From positions 1 through 64,000 of the forward strand of contig DASUWI010000129.1 of the NCBI GenBank assembly GCA_036378495.1: a stretch of DNA of 64,000 nucleotides, in the 5' to 3' direction. Shown piece by piece: positions 27,321 through 36,317 of the stretch. The position numbers and the translations under genes were made by a program. Below the pieces are notes generated by a model. It made no database searches and was not told the origin of the DNA. It saw only the letters and a list, made by a program, of their open reading frames with translations. How positions within the stretch are numbered: position 1 is the first letter of the stretch; each line of letters starts with the position of its first letter. The stretch comes from JAFALX01 sp036378495. Its GTDB lineage: Bacteria; Chloroflexota; Dormibacteria; Aeolococcales; Aeolococcaceae.

Positions 27321-29339
27321 TCACAAGAGCTCGGCCGCCTCCAGGTCGGCGATGAACTGCCCCTCGTCGAGCACGCGCACGCCGAGCCGCTGCGCCTTCT
27401 CCAGCTTGCTGCCTGGCGACGCACCCGCAACCACCGCGTGGGTCTTCTTGGACACGCTGGATCCCGGGTTGCCGCCCAGCGCGCGGATCCGATCCTCCGC
27501 CTCGGGGCGCGTCATCGAGTCCAGGCTGCCCGTCAGCACCCATGTCTGGCCGGTCCACGGTCCCTCACCGCGCTCCGTTCGTTCAGGTTCGACACCGGCA
27601 CGCCGCAGATCGTCGATGACCTTGCGACCCTCGGACGACGCCAGCCAGCGATGCACCTGCTCCGCGACCACATCGCCGATGCCCTCGACCTGACGCAGCT
27701 CCTCCGATGACGCTGACAGCAGCGCGTCGATCGTGCCGAAGTGCGTCGCCAGCGCCTCGGCGGTGTGCTCGCCCACGTGACGGATGCCGAGTGCGTTGAT
27801 GAACCGCGGCAGCGGTACGTGCTTGCGCGAGTCTATGGACGCTACCAGCTTCTCGGCCGAGCGCTCGGCGAATCCGTCGAGCGTCAGCAGCTGCTCACCG
27901 GTTACGCGGAACAGATCGGCGGGCTCGATGACGTAGCCCTGATCGACAAGCTGGTCGATGATCGCCGGGCCCAGCCCCTCGATGTTCATCGCCGCGCGCG
28001 ATGCGAAGTGGAGCAGCTTCTCGCGCCGCTGCGCCGGGCACAGCGGGTTGACGCAGCGGCGCACTGCCTCACCCTCCTCGCGCACCAGCTCGGAGTCACA
28101 CGCCGGGCAACGCTCCGGCATGGCCCACGGCGCCGACGTCTTCGACCGCTTCTCCGGCAGCACGCGCACGATCTCGGGGATCACGTCGCCGGCCTTGTGC
28201 AGGATGACGGTGTCGCCGATGCGCACGTCCTTGCGCGCCACCTCGTCCTCGTTGTGCAGCGTGGCGCGGCGCACCGTCGATCCGGCCAGCACCACCGGCT
28301 CCAGCATCGCCACCGGCGTCACCGCGCCGGTGCGGCCGACGTAGACCGCGATGTCGAGCACGATCGTCTGCTTCTCCTCGGGCGGGAACTTGTACGCGAT
28401 CGCCCAGCGAGGTGAGCGCGAGATCGACCCCAGCTCCGCCTGCGCCCCCAGGGACGACACTTTGATCACCACCCCGTCGGTCTCGTACTCCAGGTCGTGA
28501 CGCCGCGTCGCCCACTCCTCGAGGAACGCGACGATCTCGTCGACCGACCGGGCCACGCGGCGGTGCGGGTTGACGCGGAAGCCGAGCTGCTCCAGCGAGT
28601 GCAGCACCTCCGCCTGCGACGCCGCCGCCCCCGGCGGGTCGATCTGGTACATGAACGTCTGCAGGCCGCGCTGCGCCGTGATGTTGGGGTCGAGCTGACG
28701 CACCGCGCCGGCGGCGGCGTTGCGCGGGTTGGCGTAGGTGGGCTTGCCGGCCTCCTCGAGGCGTGCGTTCAGCGCGGCGAACGCTGCCTTGGGCAGGTAC
28801 ACCTCGCCGCGAACCTCGAACTCGTTCGGCACTGTCACCTCGGCCGCGCGCAGCGTGCGCGGCACCGAGCGGATGGTGCGCACGTTGGCGGTGACGTCCT
28901 CACCCTCGACGCCATTGCCGCGGGTGGCCGCCCGCACGTACTCGCCGCCGCGGTACGTGAGTGACATGGCGAGGCCGTCGATCTTCAGCTCGCAGACGTA
29001 GGCGTCGACGGCGCCGAACCCGCGCTCGACGCGGCGCACGAAGTCGCGTACCTCGTCGTGGGAGAAGGCGTTGTTGAGGCTGAGCATCGGCTGCCGGTGG
29101 CGCACCTTGTGAAACGCCTCCGAGGGGGCCCCACCGACACGCTGCGTGGGCGACTCCGGTGTCTGCAGCCCTGGGTAGCGCGTCTCGAGATCGAGGAGCT
29201 CGCGGAACAGCTTGTCGTAATCCGCGTCGGAGATCTCCGGCCTGTCCAGCACGTAGTACTGCCGAGCGTGGTGCTCGATGGTGCCGCGCAGCTCGGCGGC
29301 CCTCGCGCGCTCCGCCGCCGGGATCGTCTCGGTGACCAT
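27321..29339 (-). CDS. ligA: NAD-dependent DNA ligase
   Basis: This 672-residue ligase seals nicks in replication and repair using NAD. It has the Ia domain at the N-terminus (EISDADYDKLFREL) and the adenylation lysine in ELKIDGLAMSL. An OB fold is followed by a four-Cys zinc finger (CPACDSEL...RRCVNPLCPAQ). Helix-hairpin-helix repeats follow (VEGIGDVVAEQV), then a C-terminal BRCT domain (WVLTGSLDSMTRPEAEDRI). The length is standard and all motifs are intact. It lies 9 bp after pcrA, so the two repair genes are probably co-transcribed. Confidence 0.97.
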   Translation of the reverse strand: MVTETIPAAERARAAELRGTIEHHARQYYVLDRPEISDADYDKLFRELLDLETRYPGLQTPESPTQRVGGAPSEAFHKVRHRQPMLSLNNAFSHDEVRDFVRRVERGFGAVDAYVCELKIDGLAMSLTYRGGEYVRAATRGNGVEGEDVTANVRTIRSVPRTLRAAEVTVPNEFEVRGEVYLPKAAFAALNARLEEAGKPTYANPRNAAAGAVRQLDPNITAQRGLQTFMYQIDPPGAAASQAEVLHSLEQLGFRVNPHRRVARSVDEIVAFLEEWATRRHDLEYETDGVVIKVSSLGAQAELGSISRSPRWAIAYKFPPEEKQTIVLDIAVYVGRTGAVTPVAMLEPVVLAGSTVRRATLHNEDEVARKDVRIGDTVILHKAGDVIPEIVRVLPEKRSKTSAPWAMPERCPACDSELVREEGEAVRRCVNPLCPAQRREKLLHFASRAAMNIEGLGPAIIDQLVDQGYVIEPADLFRVTGEQLLTLDGFAERSAEKLVASIDSRKHVPLPRFINALGIRHVGEHTAEALATHFGTIDALLSASSEELRQVEGIGDVVAEQVHRWLASSEGRKVIDDLRRAGVEPERTERGEGPWTGQTWVLTGSLDSMTRPEAEDRIRALGGNPGSSVSKKTHAVVAGASPGSKLEKAQRLGVRVLDEGQFIADLEAAELL

Positions 29340-29348
29340 GCTCAGGCG

Positions 29349-31562
29349 CTACGGCTCCACCGGCCAGAGCACCGCGTCGCCGACGGCGAAGATCTTCACG
29401 CCCTGCTCGTCGAACTTGATCACCAGCTCCTCGCCGGAGCGGGTCATCGTGCTCTTCAGCACCGTGCCCTCGCCGTATCGCTCGTGACGGAGGCGCATGC
29501 CTGCACGATATCGCTGCGGCGCTACCGTCACGGGGTTCGGCTGCACGGCGCGCGCGTGCACCGCCTGCCGCACCGACCCGGGACGGCGGACGTCCTGCAC
29601 CAGGCGGCCGCCCGGTCGCGACGCCAGCTCGAGCAGGTTCGCAGGGATCTCGCGGAGAAACCGCGAGGCCTCCGCCAGCTGTGGTGTGCCGTAGAGATGG
29701 CGACGGAACGCGTGCAGCAGATACAGGTGCCGGCGTGCGCGTGTCATCCCCACGTACGTGAGACGGCGCTCCTCGGCGATGCCGGTGTCGCCGTCCTCGA
29801 GCGAGCGCACGTGCGGCAGCAGGCCCTCCTCCATCCCGGCGACGAAGACAACGTCGAACTCCAGTCCCTTCACCTGGTGCAGGGTGATCAGCAGCACGCC
29901 CTGATCCTTGTCGTCGACGCTGTCGACGTCACTGACGAGCGCGACGTTCTCCAGGAACTGCTGCAGCCCGTCCGGTGCCGGCACGTCCTCGTACTCGGCC
30001 GCGAGCCCGGCCAGCTCGACCACGTTGCCCCAGCGCTCCTCGCCCTCTGGCGTGCCGTCGCGCAGCATGTCGCGGTAGCCGGTCGCGGTCAGGACGGTGT
30101 CGAGCAGCACCGGGAGCGGCACCTGCAGCGCCTCCTGACGGAGACGCTCCATCAGCCCGGCGAACGCGGTGATCGCCTGCATCGCCGCCGCACCGAGGCC
30201 CTCGGCCTCGTCAAGGCGGCGTGCCGCCTCCAAGGGCGACAGACGTTTGCGCCGCGCCAGACGCTCGAGCTCGGCGACGCTGCGGTCGCCGATCTTGCGT
30301 CGCGGCACGTTGACGACGCGCGCGAACGAGACGGCGTCGCGGGGATTGGCGCAGAGGCGCAGGTAGGCGAGCACGTCCTTCACCTCCCTGCGCTCGTAGA
30401 AGCGGATGCCGCCCACGAGGCGGTACGGGATGCCGCGGCGCAGCAGCACCTCCTCGAACGCACGCGACTGTGCGTTGGTGCGATAGAGCACGGCGCACTC
30501 GCTCAGCGACACGCCCTCGCGGCCGACGAGTCGTTCGATCTCCGCCGTGACCCATAGCGCCTCCTCGCGCTCGTCGTACACCGAGACGAGGCGCACCGGC
30601 TCGCCACCGCGATGCTCGGTCCACAGCCGTTTGTCCGCGCGCTGCTCGTTGCGTTCGATCACCGCGTGGGCGACGTCGAGGATGGGCTGCGTGGAGCGGT
30701 AGTTCTGTTCCAGCGTGACGGTGCGCGCGTCGGGGTAGTCGCGCTCGAAGGCGAGGATGTTGCGTACGACCGCTCCGCGGAACCCGTAGACCGACTGATC
30801 ATCATCGCCGACCACCGTGATGTTGCGGTGCCGCGCCGCCAGCACCTTCACCAGCTCGTACTGCGCGTGGTTGGTGTCCTGGTACTCGTCGATGAAGAGG
30901 TGCCGGAAGCGCGTCTGATAGTGCTCGCGCACCCCGTCGGCTTCACGCAGCAGCACCACCGTGCGGAACAGCAGATCGTCGAAGTCCAGCGCCGACGCCG
31001 CGTCCAGCTCCTGCTCGTACGCGAAGTAGCAGCGGCCGATCGCCTGCTCGAACTCACCGCGGGCCCGCGCCGCGTAGTCGCGCGCGTCGATGAGCTCGTT
31101 CTTCGCGGAGCTGATGACGCTGCCGACGCGCGACGGGACGTACCGCTTGTCGTCCAGGCCCTCGGCGCGCAGCGCGTTGCGCAGCGCCGCAAGGCGGTCG
31201 GCCTCGTCGTAGATGGTGTAGTCCCGCGGGATGTTGATGGCGTCGCCGTCGCGGCGCAGGATGCGCGCCCCGAGCGCGTGGAACGTCCCCAGCCACATGC
31301 CCTTGATGCTCGCCCCCACCAGCTGCTCCACCCGCGCGCGCATCTCACGCGCCGCCTTGTTGGTGAAGGTGACTGCGCAGATCTCCTCGGGGTGCACGCC
31401 ACGCGTCGCCATCACGTACGCGATGCGATGCGTCAGCACGCGCGTCTTGCCGCTGCCGGCGCCGGCGAAGATCAGCAGCGGGCCGTCGGGCGCCTCCACC
31501 GCATCGCGCTGCAGCGCGTTGAGGTCCTGCAGCAGCGCGGCGACGCTGGGTGCGGGCGTCAG
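29349..31562 (-). CDS. pcrA: ATP-dependent DNA helicase PcrA/UvrD, probable CTG start
   Basis: This superfamily 1A 3'-5' helicase has Walker A GAGSGKT, Walker B DEYQDTN, motif III/IV QSVYGFRG and EQNYRS, and motif V HQVKGLEFDVVF. A C-terminal Tudor-like RNA polymerase-binding fold contains RHERYGEGTV. The first ATG/GTG/TTG is GTG 31499, but it would remove the Q motif. Codons just upstream read LLQDLNALQRDAV, the expected LN..Q..AV. The frame back to a stop has only CTG candidates (31562, 31535, 31532). CTG 31562 has GAGG 11 bases upstream and is used here, giving 737 residues. The conservative start is 31499 (716 residues). Confidence 0.9.
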   Translation of the reverse strand: MTPAPSVAALLQDLNALQRDAVEAPDGPLLIFAGAGSGKTRVLTHRIAYVMATRGVHPEEICAVTFTNKAAREMRARVEQLVGASIKGMWLGTFHALGARILRRDGDAINIPRDYTIYDEADRLAALRNALRAEGLDDKRYVPSRVGSVISSAKNELIDARDYAARARGEFEQAIGRCYFAYEQELDAASALDFDDLLFRTVVLLREADGVREHYQTRFRHLFIDEYQDTNHAQYELVKVLAARHRNITVVGDDDQSVYGFRGAVVRNILAFERDYPDARTVTLEQNYRSTQPILDVAHAVIERNEQRADKRLWTEHRGGEPVRLVSVYDEREEALWVTAEIERLVGREGVSLSECAVLYRTNAQSRAFEEVLLRRGIPYRLVGGIRFYERREVKDVLAYLRLCANPRDAVSFARVVNVPRRKIGDRSVAELERLARRKRLSPLEAARRLDEAEGLGAAAMQAITAFAGLMERLRQEALQVPLPVLLDTVLTATGYRDMLRDGTPEGEERWGNVVELAGLAAEYEDVPAPDGLQQFLENVALVSDVDSVDDKDQGVLLITLHQVKGLEFDVVFVAGMEEGLLPHVRSLEDGDTGIAEERRLTYVGMTRARRHLYLLHAFRRHLYGTPQLAEASRFLREIPANLLELASRPGGRLVQDVRRPGSVRQAVHARAVQPNPVTVAPQRYRAGMRLRHERYGEGTVLKSTMTRSGEELVIKFDEQGVKIFAVGDAVLWPVEP

Positions 31563-31575
31563 AGGTTCGGCTGCC

Positions 31576-32442
31576 TCATGCGGGAACCGAGGCAGCGCTG
31601 CTGCTCACCCGCACGCGGTACGCGCTCGGACGGCGGTCGTCGAGCAGATGGTTGCGCGGCGTGCTGCGACGCGCGCGCTCGATGCTGCCGAGGTCGATGT
31701 TGGCGTCGAGCTGCTCGTCAGCCGACCGGCTCGCCGGACCGGCCAGCGGCCAGCCATCGGGCCCCACGATGATCGACGCCCCGATGAACTGCACGTCGCG
31801 CTCCACGCCGACGCGGTCGGCGCACGCGATGGCGACGCCGTTCTGCCCCGCGGTGGCCATCGCCAGGTAGTCGCCCTGGCAGTAGCCGCGCTCGTCCCAC
31901 ACCGTGTGCTTGAACGCCGCCACCCAGTTGGTGGGCACCGCGATCAGCTCTGCGCCCGCGAGGGTGAGGGCGCGCGCCGCCTCCGGGAAGCGCAGGTCGT
32001 AGCAGATGAGCACGCCGATGCGGCCCGCGGGTGTCTCCGCGATGACCAGGTCGTCGCCGGGAGCGAACCATGACTGCTCGTCGTTGAAGAGATGCAGCTT
32101 GCGATACACGGCAACAGGCCCGGCCGCGCCGACCACCACCGCGCTGTTGTGCCGCCGCGACCCGGACTCCTCGTTGAACCCAGCGACGACCACGCACCCG
32201 AAGGCCGCGCACACCTCCTGCAACGCGGCGGCGAACGCACCGTCGACCGGCTCCGCGGTGGCGGCCGCCTCCTCCTGGCTGCTGAAGACGTAGCCGCTCG
32301 AGGCCAGCTCGGGGAGGACGATGAGCGACGCACCACGCTCCGCCGCGGCCGTCGCCTGCCGCACGGCTTCAGCGCGGTTCCACTCGACCTCGCCGAGGCG
32401 CGGCGCGTACTGCGCGGCGGCGAGACTCACAACTCGCGACAC
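31576..32442 (-). CDS. Carbon-nitrogen hydrolase (nitrilase superfamily amidase)
   Basis: The 288-residue protein has the Glu-Lys-Cys triad: Glu in VLPELASSGY, Lys in YRKLHLF and Cys in LICYDLRFPE. The overall order matches N-carbamoylputrescine amidase and omega-amidase branches of the superfamily. GTG 32442 begins a beta-strand start (SRVVSLAAAQYAP); GTG 32430 is the alternative. The longer frame to 32646 is out of place, because it overlaps alr in another frame. It lies between alr and pcrA in a same-strand run. The substrate cannot be decided from sequence. Confidence 0.85.
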   Translation of the reverse strand: MSRVVSLAAAQYAPRLGEVEWNRAEAVRQATAAAERGASLIVLPELASSGYVFSSQEEAAATAEPVDGAFAAALQEVCAAFGCVVVAGFNEESGSRRHNSAVVVGAAGPVAVYRKLHLFNDEQSWFAPGDDLVIAETPAGRIGVLICYDLRFPEAARALTLAGAELIAVPTNWVAAFKHTVWDERGYCQGDYLAMATAGQNGVAIACADRVGVERDVQFIGASIIVGPDGWPLAGPASRSADEQLDANIDLGSIERARRSTPRNHLLDDRRPSAYRVRVSSSAASVPA

Positions 32443-32470
32443 AACATCACGGTACCGCAACAGGCAGCGG

Positions 32471-33616
32471 TCACTCAGCCGGTGGCGCCGCGTCGACGGC
32501 GATGCGCGGCACCTGCGCCGACACCCCGCAGAGCAGCTCATGGGGAATGGTTCCCACGAGCTCCGCCACCAGGTCGGCGCCCTGCCGCACCGACCCCCGC
32601 ACGCCGAACACCATGGCGGGCTCACCCCGGCCGACGCCGCGCACATCGCTGACGTCGACGGTCACCTGGTCCATGTTCACGATGCCGGCGATCGGACATC
32701 GGTGCCCGGCGATCACGAGTGTGCCGCGGTTGGACAGGCTTCGCGGCACGCCCTGCCCGTAGCCGATCGCGACGGTGGCGATGCGGCGCGCGGCGGGGGC
32801 CGTCCAGGTGCGTCCGTAGCCGACCGTCTCCCCGGCGGCGACCGTCTTCACCTGCGACACACGCGCGAACAGGCTCATGGCCGGCCGCAACCCGGGAGCA
32901 GCGGTGAGATCAACGGGCAGGTAGCCGTACAGCGCGATGCCGAGGCGCACCAGGTCGTGGTGCATCTCGGGGAAGCCCAGGATTGCTGCGCTGCCACAGG
33001 CGTGCAGCAGCGCTCGGGGAGTGACCGGGTGGAGCTGATCGGCGGCGGACAGGAACCGTTCGTGCTGCTCGCGCGTGTAGTCGGGGTCACGCTCCGGATC
33101 GGCGAAATGGGTGAACACGCCCGCCACCTCGACCTCGTCGGCGGCAGCACCCAGCGACGTGCTCAGCGCGCGGAGGGATTCAGGACGCGCCCCGAGGCGC
33201 CCAAGCCCGCTGTCGATCTTCACGTGCACGCGCGCCCGCGCGCGCAGCGCCACGGCCGTCGTTCGCACGGCGTCGACACCGGCGGCGTCGAGCACGGTGA
33301 CATCGACGTCGCGGGTGATCATGTCCGCCAGCGAGGGCGGCGGGCTCCAGCCCACCACGAGCAGCCGCGTCTCGATTCCCGCGTCGCGCAGCGCCAGCGC
33401 CTCGCCGGGCGTGTACACACCGAGCCAGGTGGCGCCTCCCGCGATCGCCGCGCGGGCCGCGGTGACGGCGCCGTGCCCGTATCCGTCCGACTTCACCATC
33501 GCCATCAGCTGCACAGACGGCTGGAGCAGCCCCCGGATCAATGCTGCGTTGTGCTGCAGGGCGGCGACGCTGACCTCGGCCCAGCGCACCAGGGATTCGA
33601 GAACCGGCGTGGGCAA
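32471..33616 (-). CDS. alr: Alanine racemase
   Basis: This 381-residue PLP enzyme makes D-alanine for peptidoglycan. The PLP lysine is in AMVKSDGYGHG, a small variant of the usual VKADAYGHG. The catalytic Tyr of the partner domain is in AIGYGQGVPR. HVKIDSGLGRLG and the substrate-carboxylate segment NMDQVTVDV are conserved. The start is TTG 33616 with GGAG directly before it, closer than ideal; GTG about ten codons further in is an alternative. It lies 11 bp after asnB, fitting a shared transcript. Confidence 0.95.
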   Translation of the reverse strand: MPTPVLESLVRWAEVSVAALQHNAALIRGLLQPSVQLMAMVKSDGYGHGAVTAARAAIAGGATWLGVYTPGEALALRDAGIETRLLVVGWSPPPSLADMITRDVDVTVLDAAGVDAVRTTAVALRARARVHVKIDSGLGRLGARPESLRALSTSLGAAADEVEVAGVFTHFADPERDPDYTREQHERFLSAADQLHPVTPRALLHACGSAAILGFPEMHHDLVRLGIALYGYLPVDLTAAPGLRPAMSLFARVSQVKTVAAGETVGYGRTWTAPAARRIATVAIGYGQGVPRSLSNRGTLVIAGHRCPIAGIVNMDQVTVDVSDVRGVGRGEPAMVFGVRGSVRQGADLVAELVGTIPHELLCGVSAQVPRIAVDAAPPAE

Positions 33617-33627
33617 CTCCGTGTCTG

Positions 33628-36300
33628 CTACACCGCGGCCGCCACCGGCGCCCGAGCGGACGCCGGCGCGCGCGCGCTCATCCGTCGCACCAGCCCGAAG
33701 GGCGTCTGCTCGTCCGACTGGCCGAGCGGATTGTCCGCGACCACGGCGATGACGTCCTCGTGGCGAACATCGCCGGCGATGGCGAACACGTCGGCGGCGA
33801 GGTCACTCGCGTCGATGACGGCAACCGCCACGCGGCAGCCGGTGTGATCGCGGACGGCCGCCGCAATGCGCTCGGCCGCCGCCTGCGGGTCGACCGGCGC
33901 CTTGGTGGCCCACCGGTCGTACGGCGGGAGGTTGAGCGCCGATGGGCCGTCGATCGCGTTGACGCCGGCGCCGGCGACGCGGTAGAAGACGCCGCGGACG
34001 CCGAACGGACGCGTCACCGCGGCCGCGGCCGCCGCCATCAGGATGCGGGGCGCGCCGGCCTCGTCGAGCGCCAGCTGCATGGTTGTGGGATGGGCGAGCC
34101 CCACGCCCGTGGGCAGCCGGCTGACGAAGCGGCTCAGCGCGCGCGCCAGCGGCGTGGTGCGGATGTCCTCCACCGGGTAGGAACGTCCCTGGCTGATGGC
34201 CAGCGCCTTCTCGCTCACGAGGATCACGTCGCCGTCGCGCACGGTGACCCCGTCGCCGGCCAGCGCGTCGAGCGATCGCTCGATCGCTGCAACGATGTCG
34301 CTGCCCGGCTGCAGGAGCTCCGACCGCAGCGGCACGCGCCCCCACACGGTGTCGCCGTCCTCGATGAACACATGCCGCGCCCAGTTGGTGCGGCCGGCCG
34401 CGACGAGAGCCGCGCCGCCGTCGAGCGTCGCGGCCACGGCGTCATCGGCGCGACGCACGAACCCGTAGCGATCGCTGCGCTCGTCCAACGCCATCGTCGG
34501 CGAGTCGATGTACAGCCGCATCCACACCTCGGCGTTGACCGCGCGCCAGAAGAACATCGACTCCTCCACCTCGCCGCGGCACGCGAGCGCGAAGCGCCGC
34601 GCGATCTCGTCGGCCTTCCAGTACGGGCGGCGGCGGAACGCGGGGGAGCGCATCAGGCTCTGCAGCGCGGCGCGCTCGCGGCGGTACCAGCGAAACTCCG
34701 GCGTGGTGAAGCCGATCTTCTTGCGGCGCCGCTCCACCTCCTCGGGAAGCAGGCCGTGCAGGCCGCGCCGCACGATGGCGCGAGTCCAGCCGTTGTCGAT
34801 GATCGACGACGCCGGCAGACGGAGGACGTGCTCCACCAGCTCCTGATCGAGAAACGGCAGGCGCGCCTCGAGCGAGTGCGCCATGGACGCACGGTCCTCG
34901 TAGCGCAGCAGCGGCGGCAGGCTGTAGGTGACGAAGTCCTGCAGCAGCCGCAGCTTGAGGTTGTCGGCCACGCGGTCGTCGTGCGGCGGTGCATGACGGT
35001 CCACGAACTCGGGGCGGAGCATCTCGGCGGTGTCGTTGTGGTGACGACGATCCCACAGACGGCGTCGCGCCAGGGGCCACACGATGTCGCGCAGCAACCA
35101 CGCCTCGCGCGCGAACTTCGCGTACCGCCGCTCGCGCAGCAGCTGCCGCAGCAACACATAGGGATAGTGGTCGTACCCGGCCAGCAGCTCGTCGCCCGCC
35201 TGCCCGTCGAGCACTACTTTCACCTGCCGCCGCGCCAGCCGCATCACCATCCACATGGCGAACGGCGCCGACGACACCATCGGCTCCTCCATGTGCCACA
35301 CCCACGGCTCCATCTCGCGGATGAAGTCGCGCTCGGTGGGTTCCACCACGCTGCTGTCGGCGCCGGTGACGTCGAGCACGGTCTTGATGTACGCGCTCTC
35401 ATCGATCGGGTCGCCGGGGAAGAACGCGGAGAATGTCTTGAGCCGGTCGCCCATGGATTCCGCGTCGCGCACGTGCTCGCGCAGCTGCTGGGCCATCACG
35501 GTGCAGATGGACGAGGAGTCGAGCCCGCCGCTGAGGCAGATGCCCACCGGCACGTCGGCGACCAGCCGCCGCTGCACCGCCCGCTCGAACACCTCGCGGA
35601 ACGCCGCGGGCGAGGGATCGCCGTCCTCGCTGATGCGCGGGATCCAGTACTTCGTCTCGGTGACGCCGTCGCCGTCGATGACCGCATGCGCCGCCGCCGG
35701 AACCTGCCGCACACCGTTGAAGAACGTGGCGTCGTTGTGGTCGAAGAGGCCATAGCGCAGGTACTCGTACATCTGCTGCTCGTCGATGGCGCGGGGAAAC
35801 GTGGGGTGCTGCAGCAGCGCCTTGATCTCCGAGCCGAAGAGCACGCGGTCGTCGTGCGTGGCGTAGAACAGCGGCTTGATGCCGAAGTGGTCGCGGGCCA
35901 GCACCAGCCTCGGTGACGAGGCTCTCATGTCGAGAATCGCCACCGCCCACATCCCGTTGAAGCGGCGAAAACAGTCGACACCCCACTCTGCGTACGCGTG
36001 CAGCACCACCTCGGCGTCGCACGTGGTGCGAAACTCGTGCCCGGCGGCCGCAAGCTCAGCGCGAAGCTCGCGGAAGTTGTACACCTCGCCGTTGTAGACG
36101 ATGTGCAGGCGATCGTCCGCCATCGACATCGGCTGGTGCCCGTGCGCGAGGTCGATGATGCTCAGGCGGCGGAAGCCCAGCGATGCGACATCGTCTTCGA
36201 AGTAGCCGACGTCGTCGGGACCGCGATGATGCAGCGACTCCGTCATCGCCTCGAGCAGCCGGCGATCCGGCCGTCCCCAAAAACCCGTGATGCCGCACAT
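33628..36300 (-). CDS. asnB: Asparagine synthetase (glutamine-hydrolysing) fused to a CofE-like F420 ligase domain
   Basis: This 890-residue protein joins two enzymes. Residues 1 to about 600 are a class B asparagine synthetase. Nucleophile Cys2 (MCGITGFWGR) begins the glutaminase domain, and the synthetase domain has the PP-loop SGGLDSS. Residues about 640-890 are unlike AsnB and resemble F420-0:gamma-glutamyl ligase (CofE) family proteins. They include GDVILVSEKALAISQGR, PTGVGLAHPTTMQLAL, RPFGVRGVFYRVAG, NAIDGPS and VVADNPLGQ. Ordinary AsnB proteins stop near 600-640 residues. ATG 36300 is fixed by the need for Cys2. The function of the added domain is unknown. The frame is continuous, so this is not an annotation overlap. 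Confidence 0.9.
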   Translation of the reverse strand: MCGITGFWGRPDRRLLEAMTESLHHRGPDDVGYFEDDVASLGFRRLSIIDLAHGHQPMSMADDRLHIVYNGEVYNFRELRAELAAAGHEFRTTCDAEVVLHAYAEWGVDCFRRFNGMWAVAILDMRASSPRLVLARDHFGIKPLFYATHDDRVLFGSEIKALLQHPTFPRAIDEQQMYEYLRYGLFDHNDATFFNGVRQVPAAAHAVIDGDGVTETKYWIPRISEDGDPSPAAFREVFERAVQRRLVADVPVGICLSGGLDSSSICTVMAQQLREHVRDAESMGDRLKTFSAFFPGDPIDESAYIKTVLDVTGADSSVVEPTERDFIREMEPWVWHMEEPMVSSAPFAMWMVMRLARRQVKVVLDGQAGDELLAGYDHYPYVLLRQLLRERRYAKFAREAWLLRDIVWPLARRRLWDRRHHNDTAEMLRPEFVDRHAPPHDDRVADNLKLRLLQDFVTYSLPPLLRYEDRASMAHSLEARLPFLDQELVEHVLRLPASSIIDNGWTRAIVRRGLHGLLPEEVERRRKKIGFTTPEFRWYRRERAALQSLMRSPAFRRRPYWKADEIARRFALACRGEVEESMFFWRAVNAEVWMRLYIDSPTMALDERSDRYGFVRRADDAVAATLDGGAALVAAGRTNWARHVFIEDGDTVWGRVPLRSELLQPGSDIVAAIERSLDALAGDGVTVRDGDVILVSEKALAISQGRSYPVEDIRTTPLARALSRFVSRLPTGVGLAHPTTMQLALDEAGAPRILMAAAAAAVTRPFGVRGVFYRVAGAGVNAIDGPSALNLPPYDRWATKAPVDPQAAAERIAAAVRDHTGCRVAVAVIDASDLAADVFAIAGDVRHEDVIAVVADNPLGQSDEQTPFGLVRRMSARAPASARAPVAAAV

Positions 36301-36317
36301 GAATCGTCGCCAGTGTA

